This document shows positions 1 to 8,597 of a stretch of 64,000 nt of DNA, piece by piece. The stretch lies in the NCBI GenBank assembly GCA_035689115.1, contig DASSMA010000064.1, forward strand, positions 124,001 through 188,000, given 5' to 3'. The stretch is from JAHFUS01 sp035689115 (lineage in GTDB: Bacteria; Actinomycetota; Acidimicrobiia; Acidimicrobiales; GCA-2861595). Each line of letters begins with the position of its first letter. Within the stretch, counting starts at the first letter, position 1. The notes beneath the pieces are model-generated. The model saw only the letters and a list, made by a program, of their open reading frames with translations. It ran no database searches and was not told where the DNA came from. A program made the position numbers and the translations under genes.

Positions 1-8
1 TGGTCCTG

Positions 9-569
9 ATGGAGAACGGCGACCAGGTGGACACCGAGACCCTCCTCCGCCGGGTCATCGAGATCGTCAACAACGCCAAGCCCATGCCGCTGTCCACCAC
101 CGTCCGGGTGGAGAAGGACGAGGTGCTCGAACTGCTCGACGACGCCCTCGAGCGCCTCCCCGAGGAGATCCGCAAGGCGCGCTGGCTGCTCAAGGAGCGC
201 GAGGAGTACCTGGCCCAGGCCAAGCGCGACGCCGACGAGATCCTCGACGCCGCCCGGGTGCGGGCCGAGCGGATGGTGCAGCGCACCGACATCGTGCGCA
301 CGGCCAACCAGGTGGCCCGCAAGACGGTCGACCAGGCCCGCGAGGAGGGCCGGCGCCTGCGCCACGAGGCCGACGACTACTGCGACCAGAAGCTGGCCGC
401 CTTCGAGATCGTCCTCGAACGCACCACCAAGACGGTGCAGGCCGGGCGGGAGAAGCTCCGGGCCACGGTCGACGACCCCGATGCCGCCGTCGGCATGGGC
501 CCCGACGCCCTCGGTGCCGCCGAGGGCGTCGACGACGCCTTCTTCGACCAGGACCAGCAGCATCCGTAG
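9..569 (+). CDS. sepIVA: SepIVA-like DivIVA-domain septation protein
   Basis: This 186-residue cytoplasmic, largely helical protein resembles actinobacterial SepIVA, a DivIVA-like factor needed for septation in mycobacteria. It has an N-terminal block with DEVLELLDDALERLPEEI (about residues 38-55), a heptad-rich coiled coil over about residues 55-120, and the family's C-terminal block LRHEADDYCDQKLAAFE. It is shorter than the roughly 245-residue mycobacterial homologues, mainly because the coiled coil is shorter. It sits just upstream of the DUF177-rpmF pair, as in mycobacteria. The ATG at 9 is the first start visible, but the window edge lies 8 bases upstream, so an earlier start cannot be excluded. 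The family call is confident; the exact role here is inferred. Confidence 0.8.
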   Translation: MENGDQVDTETLLRRVIEIVNNAKPMPLSTTVRVEKDEVLELLDDALERLPEEIRKARWLLKEREEYLAQAKRDADEILDAARVRAERMVQRTDIVRTANQVARKTVDQAREEGRRLRHEADDYCDQKLAAFEIVLERTTKTVQAGREKLRATVDDPDAAVGMGPDALGAAEGVDDAFFDQDQQHP

Positions 570-580
570 ACTTCGCTCTC

Positions 581-586
581 TATGGT
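581..586 (+). promoter_or_regulatory. Candidate -10 box for DUF177-rpmF
   Basis: TATGGT lies 80 bp before the DUF177 start in the only non-coding gap between sepIVA and the next gene. No convincing -35 hexamer is visible, so this is weak evidence. Confidence 0.25.
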
Positions 587-666
587 TCGCTCCGCCCCGC
601 ATCCACTGGTCTGGTCGGTGAACCGGTACGCGTGGCGCACCGGTGCACCGACCAGGGCAGGTTGAC

Positions 667-1176
667 GTGGCTGGCAGCCCCTTCGTCGTGGGCGTCGGCC
701 CTCTTCTGCGCGTCCCCGGCGACCGCCGCCGGGAGGTGCGGCGCGGCCCGCTGCCGGGCCTGGCCGTCACCGGGGCGGCGGTGCCCGACGACGCCGAGGT
801 CGAGGTCGACGTGATGCTCGACGGCGTGCCCGGCGGGGTGGTCGCCACCGGCACCGTCACCGCCCCGTGGCGGGGCCAGTGCCGGCGCTGCCTGGCCGAC
901 GCCGGCGGCACGGTCGCCGTCGAGGTCAGGGAGGTCTTCGAGGAGGCTGGCGACCCCGAGCAGACCTATCCGCTGCGCGGCGACCGCATCGACCTGGCCC
1001 CGCTCGCCCGTGACGCCGTGCTGCTCGAGCTGCCCCTCGCCCCCCTGTGCCGCGACGACTGCTCCGGCCTGTGCCCGGTCTGCGGCGCCGACCGCAACCA
1101 GGCGCCGTGCGCCTGCGACCCCACGGCCGGGGACCCCCGCTGGGCGGCGCTCGACGCCCTCCGACCCCAGCGCTGA
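667..1176 (+). CDS. DUF177 (YceD) family protein
   Basis: This is a DUF177/YceD family protein. The family is almost always encoded immediately before rpmF and is linked genetically to 23S rRNA/50S maturation, but its biochemical function is not settled. Two Cys pairs are visible: CRRC near the middle, and the C-terminal block CSGLCPVCGADRNQAPCAC, which probably binds zinc. An in-frame GTG at 643 would add eight residues. I prefer the GTG at 667 because GCAGG lies about 5 bp before it, and no such site precedes 643. That gives 169 residues, normal for the family. rpmF follows after 37 bp, so the two are probably cotranscribed. Confidence 0.8.
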   Translation: MAGSPFVVGVGPLLRVPGDRRREVRRGPLPGLAVTGAAVPDDAEVEVDVMLDGVPGGVVATGTVTAPWRGQCRRCLADAGGTVAVEVREVFEEAGDPEQTYPLRGDRIDLAPLARDAVLLELPLAPLCRDDCSGLCPVCGADRNQAPCACDPTAGDPRWAALDALRPQR

Positions 1177-1213
1177 ACGAAGCACCACCACCGGAACCGA
1201 GAGAGAGCCCATC

Positions 1214-1393
1214 ATGGCCGTCCCGAAGAAGAAGACCTCCAAGGCCAAGAGCCGCAGCCGGCGGGCCAGCAACTGGACGCTGGCTGCGCCGCCCCGCAGC
1301 ACCTGCCCCCAGTGCCGGCAGACCAAGCTGCCCCACGTCGTCTGCCCGAACTGCGGGTGGTACGGCGGCCGCCAGGCCATCGACGTCGAATAG
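1214..1393 (+). CDS. rpmF: 50S ribosomal protein L32
   Basis: This 59-residue protein has the typical L32 N-terminus, MAVPKKKTSKAKSRSRR. It carries four cysteines in the pattern CPQC and CPNC, so it is the zinc-binding form of L32. It is a component of the large ribosomal subunit near the peptidyl-transferase side. The ATG follows the purine-rich stretch GAGAGAG. It lies between DUF177 and plsX, the conserved arrangement in many bacteria, which couples ribosome assembly with phospholipid synthesis genes. Its tail overlaps no other gene, and plsX starts 7 bp downstream. Confidence 0.95.
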   Translation: MAVPKKKTSKAKSRSRRASNWTLAAPPRSTCPQCRQTKLPHVVCPNCGWYGGRQAIDVE

Positions 1394-1400
1394 GAAGCCG

Positions 1401-2384
1401 ATGCTTCCCATAGCTGTCGACGCCATGGGGCACGACCGGGGCCCCTCCGACATCGTCGCGGGCGCCCGCCGGGCGGCCGAGCAGGGCGCCCCGGTGGTCC
1501 TCGTGGGCCGGCCGGAGGAGCTGGGCGACACGGGCGGGCTGGAGGTGTGGCCGGCGTCCGAGGTCATCGAGATGACCGACGACGTGGCCGCCGCCGTGCG
1601 CCGCAAGAAGGACTCGTCGGTGGTGCGTTCGGCCGAGGCGGTCCGCGACGGCCGGGCCGGCGCCATGGTGAGTGCCGGCAACACGGGCGCCGCCATGGGG
1701 GCCGCCCTCCTGCGGATGGGCCGGATCCCCGGCATCAGCCGGCCGGGCATCGCCACCACCTTTCCTGTGCCGGGGTCGGGTCCCACCGTGATCCTCGACG
1801 TCGGCGCCAACCCCGAGTGCTCGCCCGAGATGCTGGTGCAGTTCGCCCAGATGGGCGCCGCCTTCTGCTCGCTCCGCCACGGCATCGAGCGCCCCCGCAC
1901 CGCCCTGCTCTCCAACGGCGAGGAGTCCTCCAAGGGCACGTCGGCGGTGAAGGCGGCCCACGCCCTCCTGGCCGACCCCACCGTCCTGGCCGGGTCGGGC
2001 GGCACGTTCATCGGCAACGTGGAGGGGCGGGACCTCCTCACCGACAACGTCGACGTCGTCGTCACCGACGGCTTCACCGGCAACGTGGTCCTGAAGGCCC
2101 TGGAGGGCGGCATGAAGTTCATGCGCCGGGCCCTCTTCGGGATCATGACGTCGACCCCGGAGGCCCAGAAGGCCTCCGAGGTCCTCCTGCCGCTGCTGCT
2201 GCCCCTGGTGAAGGAGATGGACCCCGACACCTACGGCGGCGCCGTCCTCCTCGGCGTCGACGGCGTGTGCATCATCAGCCACGCCTCGTCGAGCCCGGAC
2301 GCGGTGTGCAACGCCGTCCTCCTGGGCCGCGACATGGTGGCGTGCGGCCTGGTCGACCGGCTTCGGCAGTCGCTCAAGGTCTGA
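1401..2384 (+). CDS. plsX: Phosphate acyltransferase PlsX
   Basis: PlsX converts acyl-ACP plus phosphate to acyl-phosphate at the membrane, the first step of PlsX/PlsY phosphatidic acid synthesis. The 327-residue protein begins with MLPIAVDAMGHDRGPSDIV and contains the hallmark SAGNTGAAMGAALL and LDVGANPE segments and the C-terminal YGGAVLLGVDGV region. Length is usual for the family. The ATG at 1401 is preceded by AGGAAG at good spacing, and the longer open frame upstream overlaps rpmF and is not needed. acpP lies downstream, so the acyl-donor carrier and the acyltransferase are neighbours. Confidence 0.95.
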   Translation: MLPIAVDAMGHDRGPSDIVAGARRAAEQGAPVVLVGRPEELGDTGGLEVWPASEVIEMTDDVAAAVRRKKDSSVVRSAEAVRDGRAGAMVSAGNTGAAMGAALLRMGRIPGISRPGIATTFPVPGSGPTVILDVGANPECSPEMLVQFAQMGAAFCSLRHGIERPRTALLSNGEESSKGTSAVKAAHALLADPTVLAGSGGTFIGNVEGRDLLTDNVDVVVTDGFTGNVVLKALEGGMKFMRRALFGIMTSTPEAQKASEVLLPLLLPLVKEMDPDTYGGAVLLGVDGVCIISHASSSPDAVCNAVLLGRDMVACGLVDRLRQSLKV

Positions 2385-2456
2385 ATACCACCGGGAGTGG
2401 TCGCCTGACGCTGTCGGCGCGCGAGCAGGACGGCGGGCGCAGGAACTACCATCCCG

Positions 2457-2462
2457 GCGTCG
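2457..2462 (+). promoter_or_regulatory. Candidate -10 box for acpP-rnc-mutM
   Basis: TACCAT lies 22 bp before acpP, downstream of a small hairpin (ACCAC, 5-nt loop, GTGGT at 2387-2401) that follows plsX. It could start a transcript carrying the acpP Shine-Dalgarno AGGAG. No clear -35 is visible. Confidence 0.35.
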
Positions 2463-2484
2463 TCACCGTCCCAGGAGCACTGCA

Positions 2485-2781
2485 ATGCCCGCCGAAACCC
2501 ATGTCGAACGGGGCCCGATGGACCGCCAGGCCGTGTTCGAGCTGATCCGCGACCGCCTGGCCGACATCCTCGAGATCGAGCCGGGCGACATCGCCGAGGG
2601 GGCCTCGTTCAGCGAGGACCTGTCGGCCGACTCCCTGGCCCTCATCGAGCTGGTGGAGGCCCTGGAAGAGGAGCTGGGCGAGCGCACGGTCGGCTTCCGC
2701 ATCGACGACGAGGATTTGGAGGACCTCCGCACCGTGCGCGACGCCGTCGACTACGTCGTCGCCAAGCTGGAATCGTCCTGA
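2485..2781 (+). CDS. acpP: Acyl carrier protein
   Basis: Small acidic carrier protein of 98 residues for fatty-acid synthesis. The phosphopantetheine attachment motif is DSLALIEL, with the serine at about residue 50. The four-helix pattern and the acidic helix II (LVEALEEELGE) are typical. It is about 20 residues longer than average ACP. The first 11 residues could be trimmed by starting at ATG 2518, but AGGAG sits 8 bp before the ATG at 2485, so I keep the longer form. It precedes rnc, an old and conserved acpP-rnc adjacency. Confidence 0.93.
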   Translation: MPAETHVERGPMDRQAVFELIRDRLADILEIEPGDIAEGASFSEDLSADSLALIELVEALEEELGERTVGFRIDDEDLEDLRTVRDAVDYVVAKLESS

Positions 2782-2810
2782 CCCAGCCGCGGCCAGCCCC
2801 CGATGCCGAC

Positions 2811-3512
2811 GTGCTCGCCCAGCGACTGGGCCGGCGGTTCTCCGACCCGGCCCTGCTCGCCCGCGCCCTGGCCCACCGTTCGTGGTGCGCCGAGGTGGCC
2901 GGCGACGAGTCGAACGAGCGGCTCGAGTTCCTGGGCGACTCCGTGCTCGGCCTCGTGATCACCGACCACGTGTACCGCACCTACCCGGCCCTGCCGGAGG
3001 GCGAGCTGGCCAAGGTACGGGCGTCGGTCGTGAACTCGGCCGCCCTGGCCGAGGTCGCCGCCGAGCTCGACATCGGCGCCCACCTCCGGCTCGGCAAGGG
3101 GGAGGACGCGTCGGGGGGGCGGGAGAAGCCGTCCATCCTCGCCGACGCCATGGAGGCGATCATCGGCGCCATGTACCTCGACGGCGGCTGGGACGCGGCA
3201 GCCGCCCTGGTGCTCGGCCTGCTGGGCGAGCGGGTGGCCGAGGCGGCCGCCGGCCCCGGCGGCCAGGACTACAAGACCCGCCTGCAGGAGCTGGCCGCCC
3301 GCACCTTCGACCAGCTGCCCCGGTACCACGTCGTCGACGAGGGCCCCGACCACGCCAAACGCTTCTACGCCACGGTGTCGGTTGCCGGCACCGAGCGCGG
3401 CAAGGGCGAGGGCCGCTCGAAGAAGCAGGCCGAGCAGGCCGCCGCCCGGGCCGCCTGGGCGTCGCTCGCCTTCCCGCCGGAACCGACGGCCGAGGAGGCG
3501 GCCGGTGCCTGA
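2811..3512 (+). CDS. rnc: Ribonuclease III
   Basis: RNase III cleaves double-stranded RNA during rRNA processing and in regulatory hairpins. The catalytic signature NERLEFLGDSVLGL is at about residues 35-48. The second acidic pair lies in DAMEAIIGAMYLDGG. A C-terminal double-stranded-RNA-binding domain ends with GRSKKQAEQAAARAAW. At 233 residues it has standard length. GTG 2811 is the only ordinary start in frame after the acpP stop. It overlaps mutM by 8 bp. The hairpin between rpsO and pnp at 55409-55430 is a plausible substrate in this same window. Confidence 0.95.
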   Translation: MLAQRLGRRFSDPALLARALAHRSWCAEVAGDESNERLEFLGDSVLGLVITDHVYRTYPALPEGELAKVRASVVNSAALAEVAAELDIGAHLRLGKGEDASGGREKPSILADAMEAIIGAMYLDGGWDAAAALVLGLLGERVAEAAAGPGGQDYKTRLQELAARTFDQLPRYHVVDEGPDHAKRFYATVSVAGTERGKGEGRSKKQAEQAAARAAWASLAFPPEPTAEEAAGA

Positions 3513-4371
3513 GCTGCCCGAGGTCGAGACGCTTCGCCGGGACCTCGAGAAGGAGGTCATCGGCAAGCGGGTGAAGACGGTGGAGGTCACCGGCGCCCGG
3601 GCCATCCGCCGGGCCAGGTCCAAGGCCGAGTTCGTCGGCCGCCTGGAGGGCCGCAAGATCGCCGGCGTCACCCGCAAGGGCAAGTACCTCCTGGTCACCC
3701 TCGACCCGGCCCCGGGCCCCACCGGTGAGAAGCAGGCCGACGTGCTGGTCATCCACCTGGGCATGAGCGGCCAGCTGCTGCGGGCCAAGTCGGCGAAGGA
3801 GCCGCTGGCCAAGCACACGCACGTCGTCCTCACCTTCAGCCAGGGCGGCCAGCTGCGCTTCGTCGACCCCCGCACCTTCGGCGAGCTGTTCCTCACCGCC
3901 GCCGACGACGTCGAGAAGGCGGTGCCCGAGCTGGCCCACCTCGGCTTCGACCCGCTGGAGGACGTGATGAGCTGGAACCGCTTCAGCGACCTCCTCCACG
4001 CCAAGAGGACCAAGCTCAAGCCGCTCCTCATGGACCAGACGTTCATCGCAGGGATCGGCAACATCTACGCCGACGAGATCCTGTGGAACGCCGGCCTCCG
4101 CTACGACCGCCTGTCCGACTCCCTCTCGTCGCAGGAGGTTCGCCGCCTCTACCGCTCGCTGGTGGAGACGCTCCAGGACGCCATCAAGCACCGCGGGTCG
4201 TCGCTGGCCGACGAGCAGTACCGGGACCTTTTCGGCGAGGTCGGCGACTTCCAGAGCCAGCACAAGGTGTACGACCGCGAGGGCCAGCCGTGCCGGCGTT
4301 GCAGGAACCCCATCGCGCGCGTCAAGCTTGGCGGCCGATCCACCTTCCTCTGCGAGCAGTGCCAGGTATGA
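3505..4371 (+). CDS. mutM: Formamidopyrimidine-DNA glycosylase
   Basis: MutM/Fpg removes oxidised purines such as 8-oxoguanine and nicks the abasic site. The start is fixed by chemistry: after initiator removal the N-terminus must be PELPEVET, whose proline is the nucleophile, and GTG 3505 gives exactly this. The beta-hairpin lysine KGKYLLV, the helix-two-turn-helix segment GIGNIYADEILW and the C-terminal zinc finger (CRRC, then CEQC) are all present. Length is 288 residues. It overlaps rnc upstream by 8 bp and the next gene by 4 bp (ATGA). Confidence 0.96.
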   Translation: MPELPEVETLRRDLEKEVIGKRVKTVEVTGARAIRRARSKAEFVGRLEGRKIAGVTRKGKYLLVTLDPAPGPTGEKQADVLVIHLGMSGQLLRAKSAKEPLAKHTHVVLTFSQGGQLRFVDPRTFGELFLTAADDVEKAVPELAHLGFDPLEDVMSWNRFSDLLHAKRTKLKPLLMDQTFIAGIGNIYADEILWNAGLRYDRLSDSLSSQEVRRLYRSLVETLQDAIKHRGSSLADEQYRDLFGEVGDFQSQHKVYDREGQPCRRCRNPIARVKLGGRSTFLCEQCQV

Positions 4372-5024
4372 CGACACCGTTCTTCCGATCCTGCTTCCAT
4401 CCGAAAAGGCTCACCAACGGCATCTGCGCGGCCGACCTGGTGCGTAGCTGGGCCCGCCACCACCCGCCCGACGACGTCCAGCGGGCGGTCGACCAGATCG
4501 GCGGGCTGCTGTCCTCCGGCTTCAGCGACGACCGGCTGCGGGTGCTCGTGCTGGGCTCCGCCGGCTGCGGCTTCGACCCCGGCCTGCACGGCCTCACGAT
4601 GTACCAGTGGCTGGGCATGGTGCGCGACGTGCTGATGGGCCGCACCGACTTCGGGCTGCCGGCCGCCGCCTTCGAGCCCATGGCCCCCTGGCCCGGCCAG
4701 GAGCCGGGCGCCTTCGACGCTCTCCGTAGCCTGCTCGACTGCTTCCACCGCGACTGGCGGGCCGACTCGCCCACCTTCGAGGGGGTCGTCCAGCGGTTCG
4801 TGGAGGAGGAGGGCCCCCGCCTCACCGCCGAGCTGGTCGACGACATCGACCGCATGCTCGACCTCGGGCTCGACGAGGAGCGGCTGCGGATCATCGTCCT
4901 CGGCCGCTGGCGGTCGTCCTACGACCCCCGCCCCGACCTGCCCGGCGGCCAGACCATGGCCCAGTGGCTCCGCTCCGTGCGGGGCGTCGCCGTCTCGGCC
5001 TCCATCACGCTGGAGACCGCGTAA
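4368..5024 (+). CDS. Tandem CdiI-like immunity-domain protein
   Basis: This 218-residue cytoplasmic protein is built from two copies of one domain, about residues 4-93 and 118-213. Each copy runs: aromatic/FH start (CFHPKRL, CFHRDW), a helix with VDQI or VDDI, then S/LGLDEERLR or SGFSDDRLR followed by V(L)VLG, then an FDP or YDP motif, then MYQWL or MAQWL. This pattern matches CdiI-type immunity proteins of contact-dependent inhibition systems. That is a recognition by eye, not a search result. No toxin gene is adjacent: it lies between mutM (ATGA overlap) and smc. It may be an orphan immunity protein or have a housekeeping use. The smc promoter follows it, so it probably belongs to the mutM transcript. 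Confidence 0.55.
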   Translation: MTTPFFRSCFHPKRLTNGICAADLVRSWARHHPPDDVQRAVDQIGGLLSSGFSDDRLRVLVLGSAGCGFDPGLHGLTMYQWLGMVRDVLMGRTDFGLPAAAFEPMAPWPGQEPGAFDALRSLLDCFHRDWRADSPTFEGVVQRFVEEEGPRLTAELVDDIDRMLDLGLDEERLRIIVLGRWRSSYDPRPDLPGGQTMAQWLRSVRGVAVSASITLETA

Positions 5025-5053
5025 CCATCCCCCCCGGGGGCCAGGGCGGGCGG

Positions 5054-5059
5054 TAGCTT
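5054..5059 (+). promoter_or_regulatory. -10 box, leaderless smc promoter
   Basis: TAGCTT ends 7 bp before the smc ATG, so transcription would start at or next to the start codon. No Shine-Dalgarno lies upstream of smc, consistent with a leaderless mRNA. Confidence 0.5.
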
Positions 5060-5066
5060 CGAGCGG

Positions 5067-8000
5067 ATGTTCCTGAAGTCGCTGACCCTGAAGGGCTTCA
5101 AGTCCTTCGCCGAGGCCACGACCCTCGACTTCGAGCCGGGCATCACCGTGGTGGTGGGCCCCAACGGCAGCGGCAAGTCCAACATCGTCGACGCCGTGGC
5201 CTGGGTGCTGGGTGCGCAGGGGCCTCGCACGGTGCGCTCCTCGCGCATGGAGGACGTGATCTTCGCCGGCACCGCCAACAAGCCGGCGCTGGGGCGGGCC
5301 GAGGTCTCCCTCACCATCGACAACACGTCGGGCCTGCTCCCCGTCGACTTCACCGAGCTCACCGTCACCCGCACGCTGTTCCGGTCGGGCGACAGCGAGT
5401 ACGCCATCAACGGCGTCCCCTGCCGCCTCCTCGACGTCCAGGAGCTGCTGTCCGACACCGGCGTGGGGCGCCAGCAGCACGTCATCGTGTCGCAGGGCCA
5501 GCTGGCCGCCGTGCTCGACGCCCGGCCGGAGGACCGCCGGGGGATCATCGAGGAGGCGGCCGGCGTCCTCAAGTACCGCCGCCGGCGGGAGAAGGCGGAG
5601 CGCCGGCTGGAGGCCACCGAGGGCAACCTGGTCCGCCTCCAGGACCTGCTCCGCGAGGTACGCCGCCAGCGCCGGCCGCTGGAGCGCCAGGCCGACGCCG
5701 CCCGCCGCCACGACGCCGTGGTCGAGGAGCTGCGGGCCCTGCGCCTGCACCTGGCCGGCCGCGAGCTGGTGGCCCTCGACGAGCGCCGGCGGGCGGCGGT
5801 GGCCCGCCGGGCCGAGCTGGCCGGCACCGAGGAGAAGCTGCGGGCGTACCTGTCGGGCCTGGGCGGCGAGATCGCCGGGGCCGAGGCCGAGGTGGCCCGC
5901 CGCTCGGCCGACGACCCGAGCGACGGGCTTGTTCGCTTCGAGGGCCTCCGCGAGCGGGCCCGGGGGCTGGCCGCCGTGCTGGCCGAGCGCCGGCGGTCGG
6001 TGGAGCGGGAGCTCCAGTCGTCGGTCGACGCCGACGTCGTCGCGTCGCTCGAGGCCGAGGAGTCGGCGCTGGCCGCCGCCCTGGCGGCGGTGGAGGGGGA
6101 AGCCGGCGCCCTGGCCCCCGAGGTAGAGCGGCTGGTCGCGGCCGAGGCCGAGCTGGCCGGCGAGCGGGCCGGCTTCGAGGCCGAGTGGGGTGCCGTCGAG
6201 CCGGTGCCGGGTTCCCGCGCCGCCGAGGTGCGGGGTGAGCTGGGGGCCCTTCGCCGGGCCGCCGAGCAGCGGGCCGCCGAGCGCGAGCGGCTGGCCGCCC
6301 GCCACGCCGCCGCCGCCGAGCGGGCCGCCGCCCTCACCGCCGAGGCCGCCGCACTGGCGGCCGAGGTCGAGGAGCTGGGCGAGGCCGCCGGGCGTCTGGC
6401 TCCGGCCGTCGCCGAGGCCGAGGGCGTGCGGGCCGCCGCCGAGGGAGCCCTCGACGCCGCCGAGGCGGCCCGCCGGGCCGCCGAGGAGGCCCGCCACCGC
6501 TGGGCGGCCCGGGCCGAGGCCCTGAGCACGGCCCTCGACGCTGCCCGGGCCCGCGAGGGCGCCGAGCGGCTGGCCGGGGTGGCCGGCGTCGTCGGCACCC
6601 TGGTGGAGCTGGTCGAGGTCGACGAGGGGTGGGAGGACGCCTTCGAGGCGGCGGCCGGCGAGGCGGTGGCGGCCGTCGTGGTCGAAGGGGTCGACGCCGC
6701 CCGCACCGCCCTGGGCGCCCTGCGCCGAGACGACGAGGCGTCGGTGGGCGCCGCCGTGCTGGCCCTGGGCGGGAGCGGCACGCCGGCGAGCGCCGCCCTG
6801 CACACCGCCGCCGGCGAGCCGGTGCGGGCCCACGTGGCGTCGCGCCACCCCGGCGTCGAGACCCTGCTCGACACGCTGCTCGGCCACGCCGTGGCCGTCG
6901 AGGGCGGCTGGGAGCGGGCCCTCGACCTGGCCCTCGACGATCCCGGGCTGGTGGTGGTCACCCGCCAGGGCGACCGCTTCGCCGCCGGCGGCTGGCGGGT
7001 GGGGTGCTCGGGCACCGTGGCCATGCGCAGCGCGCTGGCCGAGGCCCAGGCCCGGGCGGCCGAGGCGGAGCACGAGGCGGCGGGGGCGGCCGGCGCGGTG
7101 GAGCCGGCCCGTGCCGCGGTGGCCGCGTCCCGGGCGGCCGAGGCCGACGCCGTGCGCCGGCGCGACGCCACCGACAACCGCCTGGCCGGCTCCCGCGCCA
7201 CCCTCGAGCGCCGCCGGGCCGACCTGGCCGAGGCCGAGGTCGAGCGCGACGCCCTGCGCGACCACCTCGGCGAGCTGGCCGAGCGCCTCGACGCGTCCGA
7301 GGAGCGGGCCGGCGAGCTGGCCTCGCTGCTGCCCGCCCTGGAGGCGGAGGAGGCGGCCGGTCACGAGCGGGCGGCCGCCGCCCGGGTCGCGCGGGCCCGG
7401 CTGGAGGAGCGGGCCGCCGCTCTGGTCGCCCTCCGCACCGACCTGGAGGTCCGGGCCGGGGCCCTGGAGGAGCGGCGGGCCATGGTCGCCGCCCGCCGGG
7501 CCGAGGTCGCCCACCGCCTGCGGCGCAGCGGGGGGAGCCCCGATGCGGCGGCCGCCCGGCGAGCCGCCCTGGAGCGGCGGGCGGCGGTGCTCGAGCGGCT
7601 GGCGGCGGCGGTGAGCGGTCGCCTGGAGCTGGTGGAGGCCGGCCTCGGGCGCCTGCACGAGCACCGGCGCCGGCACCGGGAGGCGCTCCGAGAAGCTGCC
7701 GGCCGCCTCGACGCCTTGCGGGCGAGGCGGGCCGAGGCCGAGCAGCGGCTGGTCCAGGTCGCCGACGGGGCCCACCGGGCCGAGCTGGAGGCGTCGGAGA
7801 CGGCCGTGCGCCTGGAGGGTGCCGTCGAAGCACTGCGGCGCGACCTCGACACCGACCCCAACACCGCCACCGCCACGGTCTGCCCGCCCCTGCCCGACGG
7901 CGTCGGCGCGGCCGAGCGGGCCGCCACCCTCGAGCGCGACCTCCGGACGATGGGGCCCGTGAACCCGCTGGCCCTCGAGGAGCTCACCGAGCTGGACGAG

Positions 8001-8552
8001 CGCCAGCGCTTCGTGGAGGAGCAGCTCGACGACGTGAAGGGCAGCAGGCGGGAGCTGTCCAAGGTGATCGCCGCCGTCGACGCCGAGATCGCCTCGTCCT
8101 TCGCCGCCGCCTTCGCCGACGTGTCCGAGTCCTTCACCGAGCTGGTCACCCTGCTGTTCCCGGGCGGCAGCGGCCGGCTGCGCCTCACCGATCCCGGCAA
8201 CCTCCTCGACACCGGCATCGAGGTCGAAGCCCGCCCGTCGGGCAAGGCGATCCGCAAGCTGTCGCTCCTGTCGGGCGGCGAGCGGTCGCTCGTTGCGCTG
8301 GCCTTCCTCTTCGCCGTGTTCCGGAGCCGGCCGTCGCCGTTCTACCTGCTCGACGAGGTCGAGGCGGCCCTCGACGATGTCAACCTCCACCGCTTCGTGG
8401 GCCTCATCCACGAGTTCCGGGCCCACGCCCAGCTCCTGGTCGTCACCCACCAGAAGCGCACCATGGAGGCGGCCGACTGCCTCTACGGCGTGAGCATGGC
8501 CCCCGGTGGCAGCTCCAAGGTCCTGAGCGAGCGGGTCGCCGCCGGCGGCTGA
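5067..8552 (+). CDS. smc: Chromosome segregation protein SMC
   Basis: SMC ATPase of 1161 residues that compacts and segregates chromosomes with ScpAB. Walker A is GPNGSGKS at residues 31-38, the ABC signature LSGGERS at about 1067, and Walker B FYLLDEVEAALDD at about 1091. Two long, extremely Ala/Arg/Glu-rich coiled coils flank a hinge domain at about residues 500-650. The flexible hinge glycines are present. The ATG at 5067 is fixed by the MFLKSLTLKGFKSF start of the ATPase head. The coiled-coil composition gives long antisense frames, which I do not consider genes. scpA/scpB are not in this window. Confidence 0.97.
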   Translation: MFLKSLTLKGFKSFAEATTLDFEPGITVVVGPNGSGKSNIVDAVAWVLGAQGPRTVRSSRMEDVIFAGTANKPALGRAEVSLTIDNTSGLLPVDFTELTVTRTLFRSGDSEYAINGVPCRLLDVQELLSDTGVGRQQHVIVSQGQLAAVLDARPEDRRGIIEEAAGVLKYRRRREKAERRLEATEGNLVRLQDLLREVRRQRRPLERQADAARRHDAVVEELRALRLHLAGRELVALDERRRAAVARRAELAGTEEKLRAYLSGLGGEIAGAEAEVARRSADDPSDGLVRFEGLRERARGLAAVLAERRRSVERELQSSVDADVVASLEAEESALAAALAAVEGEAGALAPEVERLVAAEAELAGERAGFEAEWGAVEPVPGSRAAEVRGELGALRRAAEQRAAERERLAARHAAAAERAAALTAEAAALAAEVEELGEAAGRLAPAVAEAEGVRAAAEGALDAAEAARRAAEEARHRWAARAEALSTALDAARAREGAERLAGVAGVVGTLVELVEVDEGWEDAFEAAAGEAVAAVVVEGVDAARTALGALRRDDEASVGAAVLALGGSGTPASAALHTAAGEPVRAHVASRHPGVETLLDTLLGHAVAVEGGWERALDLALDDPGLVVVTRQGDRFAAGGWRVGCSGTVAMRSALAEAQARAAEAEHEAAGAAGAVEPARAAVAASRAAEADAVRRRDATDNRLAGSRATLERRRADLAEAEVERDALRDHLGELAERLDASEERAGELASLLPALEAEEAAGHERAAAARVARARLEERAAALVALRTDLEVRAGALEERRAMVAARRAEVAHRLRRSGGSPDAAAARRAALERRAAVLERLAAAVSGRLELVEAGLGRLHEHRRRHREALREAAGRLDALRARRAEAEQRLVQVADGAHRAELEASETAVRLEGAVEALRRDLDTDPNTATATVCPPLPDGVGAAERAATLERDLRTMGPVNPLALEELTELDERQRFVEEQLDDVKGSRRELSKVIAAVDAEIASSFAAAFADVSESFTELVTLLFPGGSGRLRLTDPGNLLDTGIEVEARPSGKAIRKLSLLSGGERSLVALAFLFAVFRSRPSPFYLLDEVEAALDDVNLHRFVGLIHEFRAHAQLLVVTHQKRTMEAADCLYGVSMAPGGSSKVLSERVAAGG

Positions 8553-8597
8553 CCGCCTCCTTCAAGCCCGGGGGCGGTTCCTGCCGACAACCCGGGC

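Noticed and set aside
4149..8450. A 1433-codon open frame antisense to mutM and smc
   Set aside because: It is a by-product of G/C-rich third positions in the SMC coiled coil; the composition is low-complexity Gly/Ala/Arg/Gln and no start, domain or promoter supports it.
8566..8597. GCCCGGG/CCCGGGC inverted repeat before the small lipoprotein, considered as the smc terminator
   Set aside because: Arms are only 7 bp with an 18-nt loop and no T-run, common by chance at this G+C. It is mentioned only in the gene entry.
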